Shown: piece by piece, positions 28,462 through 36,714 of the stretch
Numbering within the stretch: the stretch's first letter is position 1
Layout: each line of letters begins with the position of its first letter
Assembly (NCBI GenBank): GCA_020635855.1
Contig: JACJYZ010000002.1
Coordinates: 434,001-498,000, forward strand
DNA length: 64,000 nt
Source of the DNA: Flavobacteriales bacterium
GTDB lineage: Bacteria; Bacteroidota; Bacteroidia; JACJYZ01
Direction of reading: 5' to 3'
Made by a program: the position numbers and the translations under genes
Notes under the pieces: model-generated
Told to the model about the DNA's origin: nothing
Seen by the model: the letters and a program-made list of their open reading frames with translations, nothing else
Databases searched by the model: none

Positions 28462-28549
28462 ATTGCAGCTTGCCAAAGGTCCGCAGCTGTTAGGCGAAGG
28501 TTGCACCTTCGTCTTGTTATCCTCCTACGTTTCCTGCACAACCGTTTAA
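28462..28549 (+). repeat. Interspersed repeat element A, copy 3
   Basis: The hairpin CGAAGGT-TGC-ACCTTCG spans 28495-28511. It starts 4 nt after the P460-like stop codon and joins element B copy 3. As a stem right after a gene it could also stop transcription, but no T tract follows. Confidence 0.75.
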
Positions 28550-28734
28550 CCGGTTTATGTTGACAAGCTGTGATGACCGGGATAAACATCCATCGATGAA
28601 TACAAGAATCCCAACGGGATTCAACGTTTATAGAAAACACGAACGTTGAAAAGATTCTGCGACCCCGCTGGGGTCGTACATCATCATCCATACAATGTTC
28701 TATAAACATTCAATGCCGCTGGCATTGGGTTCCC
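28550..28734 (+). repeat. Interspersed repeat element B, copy 3
   Basis: Three 7-3-7 hairpins in the same order as the other copies, but two loops have changed from AAC-type to GCT: CGACCCC-GCT-GGGGTCG and CAATGCC-GCT-GGCATTG. The stems remain paired, which indicates selection on, or spread of, the folded form. The gap 28,459-28,918 is filled by A3-B3-A4. Confidence 0.85.
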
Positions 28735-28754
28735 GCCAACAATTCCCTTTTTCC

Positions 28755-28845
28755 TCACAGTTTACCAATGTCCGGTTGATGTTAGGCGAAGGTTGCACCT
28801 TCGTCTTGTTATCCTGTAGCATTTGCTACGAAACCGTTCATTTCT
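28755..28845 (+). repeat. Interspersed repeat element A, copy 4
   Basis: The hairpin CGAAGGT-TGC-ACCTTCG lies at 28787-28803 with the same flanks as copy 3. The first ORF6N gene starts about 75 nt downstream. Confidence 0.75.
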
Positions 28846-28918
28846 ATTAAACGGGAGAAAGTGATGTACGAACTTGCATGAGACGACAACCGGACAACGA
28901 GAAAGCGATCTTTGTCGC

Positions 28919-29449
28919 ATGCCAATCCCGAATACCTCCGTTGTTCCCGATGAAGTGTTGCTGCATAAGATCTACCTGATCCGCGGTGAGAAGGTGATGC
29001 TGGATCGTGACCTGGCGGAGTTGTACGGGGTGGAGACCAAGGTGTTGAAGCGTCAGGTTCGGCGAAACATCATTCGGTTCCCGGAGGATTTCATGTTTCA
29101 ATTGACATCTGAGGAGTATCAAACTTTAAGGTGCCAATTTGGCACCTTAAAACAAGGTACACATAGCAAGTACCCTCCTTATGCTTTTACCGAGCAAGGC
29201 ATATCCCAGCTGTCAACCGTACTTCACAGTGAACGGGCCATTCACACGAACATACACATCATTCGCCTGTTTACCCGCATGCGCAAGATGATGCTGACCC
29301 ATGCAGACCTGTTGGTGAAAATGGAACAACTGGAGAAACGTATGACGGACCAGGATGGAAAGGTGAAGCTGTTGTTCGACTACCTACGCCAGTTCATCAG
29401 GGAAAAGGAAACGCCGGTGGAGAAGGTGGGATATAGAATGGGAAAATAG
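28919..29449 (+). CDS. ORF6N-domain DNA-binding protein, first tandem copy
   Basis: 176 aa from ATG 28919 (28874 is a possible longer start). The ORF6N domain is clear: VPDEVLLHKIYLIRGEKVML, DRDLAELYGVETKVLKRQV and FPEDFMFQLTSEEY. YAFTEQGISQLSTVL follows and the C-terminal part is a predicted coiled coil (MEQLEKRMTDQDGKVKLLF). ORF6N domains occur in phage and accessory proteins and are presumed to bind DNA. The codons for LRCQFGTLK form a 27-nt DNA palindrome. It is followed 9 nt later by a close paralogue. Confidence 0.85.
   Translation: MPIPNTSVVPDEVLLHKIYLIRGEKVMLDRDLAELYGVETKVLKRQVRRNIIRFPEDFMFQLTSEEYQTLRCQFGTLKQGTHSKYPPYAFTEQGISQLSTVLHSERAIHTNIHIIRLFTRMRKMMLTHADLLVKMEQLEKRMTDQDGKVKLLFDYLRQFIREKETPVEKVGYRMGK
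29125..29151. repeat. 27-nt palindrome inside the first ORF6N gene
   Basis: Two 13-nt arms (TTTAAGGTGCCAA and its complement) flank one central base. It lies in codons for QFGTLK. The second ORF6N gene has a different palindrome at the equivalent codons. Confidence 0.9.
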
Positions 29450-29458
29450 AAATGGATC

Positions 29459-29992
29459 ATGGTTGAACGTAATGAATCACTGGTTCCCGATGAAGTGTTG
29501 CTGCATAAGATCTACCTGATCCGCGGTGAGAAGGTGATGCTGGACCGCGATCTGGCGGAGTTGTATGGTGTGGAGACCAAAGTATTGAAACAAGCCGTAC
29601 GCCGGAACATAAAAAGGTTTCCGGAGGATTTCATGTTTGAAATGACATCCACAGAACTGGAACATTGGAGGTCACAATTTGTGACCTCCAACTCAGAGAA
29701 GAAAGGATTGAGATATCGGCCATTTTGCTTCACGGAACAGGGAGTAACCATGCTGGCGTGCGTTTTGAACAGCGATCGGGCGGTTCAGATGAACATCCGT
29801 ATCGTGAGGATTTTTACCCGTATGCGCAAGATGATGCTGACCCACGCGGACCTGCTGGTGAAGATGGAACAATTGGAGAAACGTATAACCGATCAGGACG
29901 ACAAGGTAAAGCTGCTGTTCGATTACCTGCGCCAGTTCATCAGGGAAAAGGAAACGCCGGTGGAGAAGGTAGGATACAGGATCGGGAAATAG
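29459..29992 (+). CDS. ORF6N-domain DNA-binding protein, second tandem copy
   Basis: 177 aa. The first 60 and last 60 residues are nearly identical to the preceding gene (VPDEVLLHKIYLIRGEKVML; LLVKMEQLEKRITDQD; PVEKVGYRIGK), while the middle differs (HWRSQFVTSNSEKKGLRY; FCFTEQGVTMLACVLNS). This pattern points to tandem duplication with divergence or recombination of the central part. The stop is 2 nt before the recombinase start, so the three genes probably form one operon. Function presumed DNA-binding; possibly regulation of the recombinase. Confidence 0.85.
   Translation: MVERNESLVPDEVLLHKIYLIRGEKVMLDRDLAELYGVETKVLKQAVRRNIKRFPEDFMFEMTSTELEHWRSQFVTSNSEKKGLRYRPFCFTEQGVTMLACVLNSDRAVQMNIRIVRIFTRMRKMMLTHADLLVKMEQLEKRITDQDDKVKLLFDYLRQFIREKETPVEKVGYRIGK
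29666..29690. repeat. 25-nt palindrome inside the second ORF6N gene
   Basis: Twelve-base arms (TGGAGGTCACAA and complement) flank one central base within codons for WRSQFVTSN. A near-identical copy in reverse orientation lies between genes at 26750-26777. Confidence 0.9.
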
Positions 29993-29994
29993 AA

Positions 29995-31203
29995 ATGATA
30001 AGTTGGGGATGGATCACCCGAAAACCCAAAGCAAAAAGCCTTATGGTGTTAACATTGGATCTGATCCGATACAAGGGAAAGGCCCATGTGCGTATTTCGT
30101 TTCCGTTTGACCGGCCGATGATCGGTAAAGTGAGGTCAACCGGGATATGTTTGTGGAGCGCTTCCCGTAAGTGCTGGCACATGCCCTATTCCGTGTCGAA
30201 TTTGGAACGGTTGATCGCGGCTGTGGGTCCGGGTGTGGTGGTGGACCGGAAACCGCTGGACGAAGCGTTGCCGAAACCCATGCACCCGCTTTCAGCAAAG
30301 GCATGTGAGCGATTTTGTGAATGGATGGCCGGACAACGGTATGGTGAACGTACCGTGGCGGTATACGGCGGTATGATCCGATCCTTTTTCACCCACTACC
30401 ATACACTGACGCCGAAGGACATCACCATGGAGCACGTGAAGGATTACAACCACAAGGTGGTGGTGGGGAAGAACTATTCGGTGAGTTACCAGCGTCAACT
30501 GGTGGGAGCCATCAAATTGTTTTATTCGCTGACGCAGGACCGCTCACTGGACATCGAGGCACTTCAGAGGCCCAGGAAGGAAAGGAAGCTTCCGGTGGTG
30601 CTGTCGAAACAGGAAGTACTGGCCTTGCTGATGGCGATACGAAACCTGAAGCACCGTACGGCTGTGGGACTTTTGTACGCGGCCGGTTTGCGTATAAGTG
30701 AATTATTGGCATTGCGGATTGAAGACATCGATTCGGGAAGGATGCAGATCCGTGTCAGGCAAGCCAAAGGGCGGAAGGACCGGTATGTGACCCTTTCGGA
30801 AAAAATATTGGTTCTTCTGAGGAATTATTATGTTGCATATAAACCGAATACATATTTGTTCAATGGCCAGGGGCGGGAGATGTATTCGGCGGTAAGCATC
30901 CGGAAGGTACTGTTGGAGGCAGCCAGGCGGGCGGGCATCCGTAAGCGGGTTACACCGCATATGTTGCGTCACAGTTACGCCACGCATTTGCTGGAGGCGG
31001 GAACGGATTTGAGGTATGTGCAGGCTTTGCTGGGACACAGCAAACCGGAAACAACAATGATTTACACACATGTCAGTCAGCGCTACCTGGGAACCATTCC
31101 CAGTCCGTTTGACCAGCTGATGGAAGGCCAGGCATGGCACAGTGACCTGGAAGGGAATAAAGGGATAAAAGGTAGTGATATCCGCTGGGAATTGGGGGAA
31201 TAG
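29995..31203 (+). CDS. Tyrosine recombinase next to the cassette array (not canonical IntI)
   Basis: 402 aa from ATG 29995, 2 nt after the upstream ORF6N stop. Residues 1-90 form an extra N-terminal arm-like domain, about 100-190 a SAM-like core-binding domain, and 200-375 the catalytic domain. Catalytic residues are Arg233 (GLRISEL), Lys258 (QAKGRKDR), His322 and Arg325 (PHMLRHSYATHLLEAG), His348 (LLGHSKPETTM) and nucleophile Tyr357. Only 64 residues separate Lys258 from His322, so the long insertion typical of integron integrases is absent. Its stop is 27 nt before the first cassette junction and it points toward the array. It is the best candidate for the enzyme that moves the cassettes, by position only. 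Confidence 0.88.
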   Translation: MISWGWITRKPKAKSLMVLTLDLIRYKGKAHVRISFPFDRPMIGKVRSTGICLWSASRKCWHMPYSVSNLERLIAAVGPGVVVDRKPLDEALPKPMHPLSAKACERFCEWMAGQRYGERTVAVYGGMIRSFFTHYHTLTPKDITMEHVKDYNHKVVVGKNYSVSYQRQLVGAIKLFYSLTQDRSLDIEALQRPRKERKLPVVLSKQEVLALLMAIRNLKHRTAVGLLYAAGLRISELLALRIEDIDSGRMQIRVRQAKGRKDRYVTLSEKILVLLRNYYVAYKPNTYLFNGQGREMYSAVSIRKVLLEAARRAGIRKRVTPHMLRHSYATHLLEAGTDLRYVQALLGHSKPETTMIYTHVSQRYLGTIPSPFDQLMEGQAWHSDLEGNKGIKGSDIRWELGE

Positions 31204-31245
31204 TTGTAAATTTTGGAGCGATATAACCAGTTACCCACAAGCTAA
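31204..31245 (+). other. attI-like junction between recombinase and first cassette
   Basis: The sequence ACCAGTTACCCACAAGC places a GTT at 31230-31232. The attC sites end in a similar way (ACC-GTT), so the exchange point would lie after G31230. The first cassette begins TTACCC at 31231. The short distance from the recombinase stop (27 nt) is what an attI site would show. No repeated binding sites were recognised within it. Confidence 0.6.
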
Positions 31246-31248
31246 AAA

Positions 31249-32121
31249 ATGCCGCTGAACAAGAAAAAGAAACAACTCCTGAATGACTTTGCCAATCAAA
31301 GTGACAAACTGTTTGACCTTGGAATTATTAGGACAGACAGCTTCACAGGCGAGATTGGAGAGTATGTAGCGTCTGAAGTATTTAAGTTCAGAAAAACGGA
31401 CAGAGTTACAAGAGCTGTTGACGGAATTGATACCAAAGGGAAAACATATCAAGTAAAGGCGAAAGTGATTGAATCAGATAAAGTCAATTACGGGATTGGC
31501 AATCTTGACATTGAATCAATCGATTACTTGGTTATAGTGTACTTCACTCCAAACTATGAGACAAAAAGAATAATTCAAATTAAATCCACACAACTTCCAA
31601 AAGGGAAAGTTGGTATTAGCAATAAGTTCCTGAACTCAATCACTTACAATTCAATTGACGGTTCAGAAGTCAAACTCCCAGCCTCCAAACAAAAGGAAAT
31701 CAAAAAATTTGGGGAGCTATATTGCTTATTACAGTCAGAAGAAATTATTCGTAGTAGAAGAATTGTTGGAGACCTTGGAGAATATTACGCGAGCCAAGAA
31801 CTCAATCTCACATTAAATGAAAACAAAAATGAAAAAGGAGTTGATGCCTATGATAAAAAAGGAATCAAATACGAGATAAAGACAAGAAGGGTTTATGAAA
31901 GTGGCAGACGAACGGGTAAATCGAGACGACTTAATAATCTCGTTGGCAAAGACAGCAAGTATTTAGTTGTTGTTGCATTAGATAGGAGCTTTCGCTGTGC
32001 AGGTATGTGGTTGATTCCAATGGCAAATGTCCATAACCCGAAATCTGCACATTTACAAATCGTGAACACAACCCCAGGGACAAAGCGAATTGTTAAAAGC
32101 CGAATAAGTTGGTTGAACTAA
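31249..32121 (+). CDS. Cassette 1: protein with two PD-(D/E)XK nuclease-like halves
   Basis: 290 aa. Two similar halves are visible. The first has GEIGEYVASEVF, VDGIDTKGKTYQVKAKV; the second has GDLGEYYASQELNL, GVDAYDKKGIKYEIKTRRV. Each fits the E...(G/V)xD...(E/Q)xK layout of the PD-(D/E)XK fold. The second retains the acid (E-I-K), while the first has Gln in its place (Q-V-K), so perhaps only the second is catalytic. The substrate is unknown; a restriction or defence role is a guess from the fold and location. The start is 18 nt after the cassette boundary and no promoter of its own was recognised. Confidence 0.6.
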   Translation: MPLNKKKKQLLNDFANQSDKLFDLGIIRTDSFTGEIGEYVASEVFKFRKTDRVTRAVDGIDTKGKTYQVKAKVIESDKVNYGIGNLDIESIDYLVIVYFTPNYETKRIIQIKSTQLPKGKVGISNKFLNSITYNSIDGSEVKLPASKQKEIKKFGELYCLLQSEEIIRSRRIVGDLGEYYASQELNLTLNENKNEKGVDAYDKKGIKYEIKTRRVYESGRRTGKSRRLNNLVGKDSKYLVVVALDRSFRCAGMWLIPMANVHNPKSAHLQIVNTTPGTKRIVKSRISWLN

Positions 32122-32139
32122 TAAATAAAAAAAGCCTGT

Positions 32140-32269
32140 GGGTAACAAAGGCTATAAAATATAGGGCAGTCGGTGCGAACCGCAAGCTTCGGTCTTTTCA
32201 AACTGCACTTCGTCCGGTGGACAGAAACGCGCTCGAAAAGCCCTACATTTCATAGCCAAACCGTTACCT
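32140..32269 (+). repeat. attC site of cassette 1
   Basis: R'' GGGTAAC (32140-32146) and R' GTTACCT (32263-32269). Long arms 32150-32167 and 32240-32257 pair in 16 of 18 positions. Both mismatches, at arm positions 7 and 12, are A opposite C on this strand, hence G-T wobbles on the other strand. The R'' flank pairs with 13 of the 14 bases that open cassette 1. Confidence 0.88.
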
Positions 32270-32430
32270 GCAAGCCTAAAAAGACGACAGTGCATAAAAT
32301 GAACGATATGACAAGACAGCAAAACATAACGGGACAAACGAAACCACAGACAGCCGACCCCAAAGCCCACGCTTCTGTATTTTTATTTTTTCCCACCGCA
32401 TTTTTTAAAAACAATTTTAGCCAGATGCAC

Positions 32431-32494
32431 AAATGGCACATTTCGTTTTGCCCGATACACAAGCCGACCCTTCGCAAAACCAAAAGAGCCATTT
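32431..32494 (+). repeat. ACA/AGA hairpin element H1 (start of cassette 2)
   Basis: Outer stem AAATGGC/GCCATTT, then ACA (32438-32440) opposite AGA (32485-32487), then an 11-bp inner stem with one mismatch and a 22-nt loop containing AAGCCGACCC. It lies in the 287-nt untranslated leader between attC1 and the secreted-protein gene. The rest of that leader has no recognised gene. Confidence 0.8.
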
Positions 32495-32555
32495 TTTGCC
32501 AACCTTGAAAATAGGAGAAAAATGAATATAAGTTTAACTTTAAAATCAAGATAAA

Positions 32556-35500
32556 ATGAAAAAACCTCTATCAATTCTTATTGGAATTAGCTTGGCATTT
32601 CCAATATCTAATTATGGGCAACAGCCCATTAAGCCGAATGAATTCAAAGTAGGAATATTCGGTGCAACCTCATGCAAAACTCATATTGTGAGTGGATGTG
32701 AACTCCCTTTTGAAACACCTTTGGACAATGGGTATAAGACAAGTGTTTTAAATATTTTATCTGATGACGGATTTAATATTTATCAAACTTATTCCCCAAA
32801 TGAATGGATTTCTGAAAGTTTCTTAAAAAGTTACTTGAAATTATCACAAGCAAACAACTTCAAAGTCGAATTAGGTGCCGGACATTACTATAAACCTACT
32901 GTTGATATAAATGGTAACTATTTAGGATATGGGACAAATGTTTACGATAATTGCGGTAATTCTATCGGAGTTTGTCAAAACCCTTATTCTCAAAATTATT
33001 TTCGTGCCAACATAAATAATTTCATCAATAATATTTACAAGGTTTCTCCATATAAGGATATAATTTGGGGTTATCATATATGCGAAGAAGCATCTTATTA
33101 TCATTATCAACATTTTGCAAATAACTGTCAGGGAAATGTTTGGGGTAATCCAAGTTATTTTAAAAATGTTGAAACTCCTCCCACAAATGTCAACAGCGCA
33201 ATTTCTTATTTCAAAAATTCCCTTTCATCGGCAGGCATAACAAATCACAAAATGATTGTGATGGAAGCCAACCACCACAAAAACATCAATGCTAATACAA
33301 ACGATGGTGAAGGATCATTTAATCCACAGCAATATATTCAACTCTTAAACAAAAATGATAATAGGGATATATTTTTTGAAGGATCATACACACAATTTCC
33401 ATCATCAGGATGGATAAATCAAAATTACTCTGGAATGTTCAGTAATGGCTTCCATTACCTTGGTGCATTTAAGTCAATTGATTATGCAAAAAGTTATTCT
33501 TCTGAAGTTCATAAGGTCATCAATATTGAAGGCACTTCAGTCGGCTCAAATTATTTAGCACATTACCATTCAAATCTTAGCATTCCAAATGCAAATTGGC
33601 TTTGGTTTCAGGCATATACATCAATTATTCACGGAGCTAAAGGTATTTGGTTTTGGGACATTAATTATTCTTGGAACTCTGGTGAAACAAATAGCTGGAA
33701 TAATCCATCTATACCTAATAGATATGACAGAAGCTATTTCCCTGCAAACTATCGGAATTATACTGCATACCTTGCCCAAGAACTGCGATTATTATCTAAC
33801 AAAAATATTATCAGTACAGATGCAAATACAATAGTTGCTACAAAAACCGATTTTGCTGACCCGAATTGTATCGTTCCTGCTGCAATATCCTATATTCCAA
33901 CATATTTACCTTCTGAGAAGCGAACAGAAAATTACGGCTTGCGCTATACCATCAGAAGCAATGGAACAGAAACTTATATGATAATTACAAATCCTTTGAA
34001 TGTTGCAGTTTCAGTAACACTAAATTTTTCAAATTCTTCCAATCAGCAAATCCAAAGTTCGACAGGTGTAAATGTTCTATTTGATAATAATCAATACCCT
34101 GTAACAAGTAGCAGTTATAAGGTAAACAGAAATTCAAATATAAATCCGACAAATGGCACTGTTGGCAGTCAATATTATGTTGGGTATGCTTCCAATAAGC
34201 AATTGCCTATTTCTTTCGGCCCAATGGACGTAAAAATTCTAAAGTTTGTTTCTACTCCACCAAACTATAATAATGGATGGAATATTGCATGGTCAAACTT
34301 TGGAAGCGGCAATATTAATGGCCATAATGTTAAGGACGGAGATTTATTCTACACAGGCGATTTCGATGGAGATGGGACAGAAGAATTATTATGTGTAGGA
34401 TATACTGGTGGGACAAATGACTGGATTACTGTTTTAAAATATGTAAATGATAATTGGGAATGGCATTGGAGCAATTATGGCTCATCATCTGCTGGTAATG
34501 GAATATATCCGTACCGTAACAATTTTATTGTTGGGGACTTTGACGGTGACGGAAAAGATGAACTTCTTGGGAATGATATTAACGGCTGGACTACATTATT
34601 CAAATTCAATAGCGGTAATTGGCAGTGGACTTGGTCTGACAATGGAAATGCCTCACATCCCATAAGGCCATATAAAGACAAATTTTATGCAGGAGATTTT
34701 AACGGGGATGGGAAAGATGAACTATTTGGTTGCGACCTTCCAAATGGATGGACGACAACATTCAAATGGAATGGCAGCAATTTTATTTGGGACTGGTCAG
34801 ATTATGGAAGCAATCATGCAATAAGACAATATAGAACGAATATGCTACCTGGTGATTTTGACGGGGATGGCAAAGTTGAAATGTTAGGATTTGATAGTTG
34901 GTCAACGCTTTTCCATTTTGATAATGGCAACTGGCAATGGGGATGGAGTACATATGGCGCAAATGATTTTAATGGATGGACATATCCACCCTTAACTACT
35001 GATAGAATTTTAGCAGGAAATTTGGATTCAGACAACAAAGACGAATTATTTTTCTTACAAACTCATTCTACTGCTGCATGGGCAACCACAATGGATTTGA
35101 AAAATGACCAAAGCGGTTGGAATTGGAACTGGTCTGCAAATCCGCAATATAGTGTTCCTTTTATTGATGACTGGCCATTGGCTGCAAATGGAGGTAGTAA
35201 TACAAGATATTATCTTGTAAAGGCAAAATCAAACGAACCAAAATATTTACTAGCCATGCGCAAATTTTGTGGGAATTATTTGGTTAATATGTATAAGACA
35301 AATAGCCCGGCCAATTATAAAATGGCAGGTATGGATTTAGAGAATGATTCTATTGCCTTTGTATCTGAAAATGATATTACCGTTTTCCCCAATCCTTCTG
35401 ATGGGAAAATACAAATTTTGTCAGAGAAAGAAGATATTGAATCTATTGAAATCTCTGACCCAAGAGGTCAAATCATTTACAGCGAAAAATACAATTCGCA

Positions 35501-35609
35501 ACGGAAAATAGAGATAGACCTCTCAAAATATCCCACAGGAATCTATTTAGTGAAAATAATCAATAATTCAAATTCAGTTTCAATTCGTAAAATAATCTTA
35601 AACAAATAA
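32556..35609 (+). CDS. Cassette 2: secreted multidomain protein with VCBS-like repeats and T9SS signal
   Basis: 1017 aa. Residues 1-22 are a signal peptide ending NYGQ. Residues 30-370 resemble a glycosidase-like barrel, with YHICEEASYYHYQHF and IHGAKGIWFWDINYSW, but no family was assigned. From about 590 to 840 there are five repeats of the type GDFDGDGKDELLG with W-rich linkers (WQWTWSDNG), like FG-GAP/VCBS calcium-binding blades. The last 75 residues (VFPNPSDGKIQILSE ... YPTGIYLVKI) form a type A C-terminal domain for type IX secretion. The product is therefore exported to the cell surface. A 3-kb gene is exceptional for a cassette. Confidence 0.8.
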   Translation: MKKPLSILIGISLAFPISNYGQQPIKPNEFKVGIFGATSCKTHIVSGCELPFETPLDNGYKTSVLNILSDDGFNIYQTYSPNEWISESFLKSYLKLSQANNFKVELGAGHYYKPTVDINGNYLGYGTNVYDNCGNSIGVCQNPYSQNYFRANINNFINNIYKVSPYKDIIWGYHICEEASYYHYQHFANNCQGNVWGNPSYFKNVETPPTNVNSAISYFKNSLSSAGITNHKMIVMEANHHKNINANTNDGEGSFNPQQYIQLLNKNDNRDIFFEGSYTQFPSSGWINQNYSGMFSNGFHYLGAFKSIDYAKSYSSEVHKVINIEGTSVGSNYLAHYHSNLSIPNANWLWFQAYTSIIHGAKGIWFWDINYSWNSGETNSWNNPSIPNRYDRSYFPANYRNYTAYLAQELRLLSNKNIISTDANTIVATKTDFADPNCIVPAAISYIPTYLPSEKRTENYGLRYTIRSNGTETYMIITNPLNVAVSVTLNFSNSSNQQIQSSTGVNVLFDNNQYPVTSSSYKVNRNSNINPTNGTVGSQYYVGYASNKQLPISFGPMDVKILKFVSTPPNYNNGWNIAWSNFGSGNINGHNVKDGDLFYTGDFDGDGTEELLCVGYTGGTNDWITVLKYVNDNWEWHWSNYGSSSAGNGIYPYRNNFIVGDFDGDGKDELLGNDINGWTTLFKFNSGNWQWTWSDNGNASHPIRPYKDKFYAGDFNGDGKDELFGCDLPNGWTTTFKWNGSNFIWDWSDYGSNHAIRQYRTNMLPGDFDGDGKVEMLGFDSWSTLFHFDNGNWQWGWSTYGANDFNGWTYPPLTTDRILAGNLDSDNKDELFFLQTHSTAAWATTMDLKNDQSGWNWNWSANPQYSVPFIDDWPLAANGGSNTRYYLVKAKSNEPKYLLAMRKFCGNYLVNMYKTNSPANYKMAGMDLENDSIAFVSENDITVFPNPSDGKIQILSEKEDIESIEISDPRGQIIYSEKYNSQRKIEIDLSKYPTGIYLVKIINNSNSVSIRKIILNK

Positions 35610-35617
35610 GAATAGTA

Positions 35618-36478
35618 ATGATGGAAAAAATCAAGTCGGTGTATAGATTTCTATCACCAAAATTTCAGAGCATTCATTTAGAATACAAAGTAACTGCTAA
35701 ACCAAGGTATGGGCATGGTAATCCTGCCCATACCCTTTTATTCGATTTAATAAACAGGAACAGACCTTTGTACAAAGACCTTTTAGAGTCATTCTTAAAA
35801 TATATTGAAAGAATGCACGAAATTAAAGATTCAAGTAATGAAACAGATGAAAATAACCCTACTTGGAATAATGGTTTTCTGCCGGGACTTGATATTGTTG
35901 GTATTTATGGAATCATTGCAAAATATAAACCCGCAAGATACATTGAAATTGGTTCAGGAAATTCGACCAAAGTAGCACGAAAATCTATTAAAGAAAACAA
36001 TTTAAATACTGAGATTATTTCCATTGACCCTTTCCCTCGAGCCAATATAGACCATTTAGCGGACAGGGTTATTAGAGAGCCTTTTGAAAACTTGTCTGAT
36101 AATAAGTTCATCATTGAATCATTAATTGAGAATGATATTTTATTCATTGATAATTCTCATCGTGTTTTTCCTAATTCTGATGCAATGATTTGTTTTTTGG
36201 AGCTACTTCCATTTTTAAAGAAAGGAGTTATTGTGCATATTCATGACATATATCTTCCTTTTGATTATCCTCAATTTATGTGTGATAGATTTTACAACGA
36301 GCAGTATATGCTTGCGGCATTTATTTTAGCAAATCCCGAGAAGTTCAAAACTATTTTGCCAAATTATTTTATAAGTGAGGATGCAGAACTGGCAAAGATT
36401 ATTTCACCTATGTGGAATCATCCGAACCTGACTAATGTAGAAAAACACGGTGGGTCATTTTGGTTACAGATAAATTAA
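35618..36478 (+). CDS. Cassette 2: class I SAM-dependent methyltransferase-like protein
   Basis: 286 aa, starting 8 nt after the secreted protein, so co-transcribed. Motif I is YIEIGSGNSTKVARKSI, the acidic strand-2 end is ISIDPFPRANID, and ILFIDNSHRVFPNSD with IVHIHDIYLPFDYP follow. This is the layout of the Methyltransf_24 group, often found in glycan or natural-product gene sets. Whether it modifies the neighbour's product is unknown. Confidence 0.72.
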   Translation: MMEKIKSVYRFLSPKFQSIHLEYKVTAKPRYGHGNPAHTLLFDLINRNRPLYKDLLESFLKYIERMHEIKDSSNETDENNPTWNNGFLPGLDIVGIYGIIAKYKPARYIEIGSGNSTKVARKSIKENNLNTEIISIDPFPRANIDHLADRVIREPFENLSDNKFIIESLIENDILFIDNSHRVFPNSDAMICFLELLPFLKKGVIVHIHDIYLPFDYPQFMCDRFYNEQYMLAAFILANPEKFKTILPNYFISEDAELAKIISPMWNHPNLTNVEKHGGSFWLQIN

Positions 36479-36491
36479 AAATATCATTCCT

Positions 36492-36558
36492 AAAGCAAGC
36501 ACTTTTGCAATTCGCACAAGCCAGTGCACAGACCCAAAATTGCAAAAGAGCTCGCTTT
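36492..36558 (+). repeat. ACA/AGA-type hairpin element H2 (end of cassette 2)
   Basis: Outer arms AAAGCAAGC/GCTCGCTTT (one mismatch), internal ACT opposite AGA, perfect 9-bp inner stem TTTGCAATT/AATTGCAAA, and a loop containing CACAAGCC. It starts 14 nt after the methyltransferase stop. The 372-nt gap 36479-36850 consists of this element, a short AT-rich spacer and attC2. Confidence 0.75.
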
Positions 36559-36714
36559 GCCAATGTAGAGAAAAATTGTTAAAAAAAAATCCCAACGCTA
36601 AAAAAAATAAAAATACACCAACGCACGATCCGATGCAAACAACAGACAATGGACAATGACACAGAAACTCAATTTTGACAAAGCACAAAGCGACACGGTG
36701 GACAGAAGGCCAGC

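Noticed and set aside
29665..31203. A 512-codon open frame that would extend the recombinase upstream
   Set aside because: The first 110 codons overlap the second ORF6N gene in another frame and encode no recognisable sequence; the natural start is ATG 29995 right after that gene's stop.
29995..31203. Naming the recombinase intI
   Set aside because: The insertion that distinguishes integron integrases is missing, so a name would claim more than the sequence shows.
32173..32508. Open frame of 111 codons in the cassette 2 leader
   Set aside because: It spans attC1 and hairpin H1 and its low-complexity translation shows no protein-like pattern.
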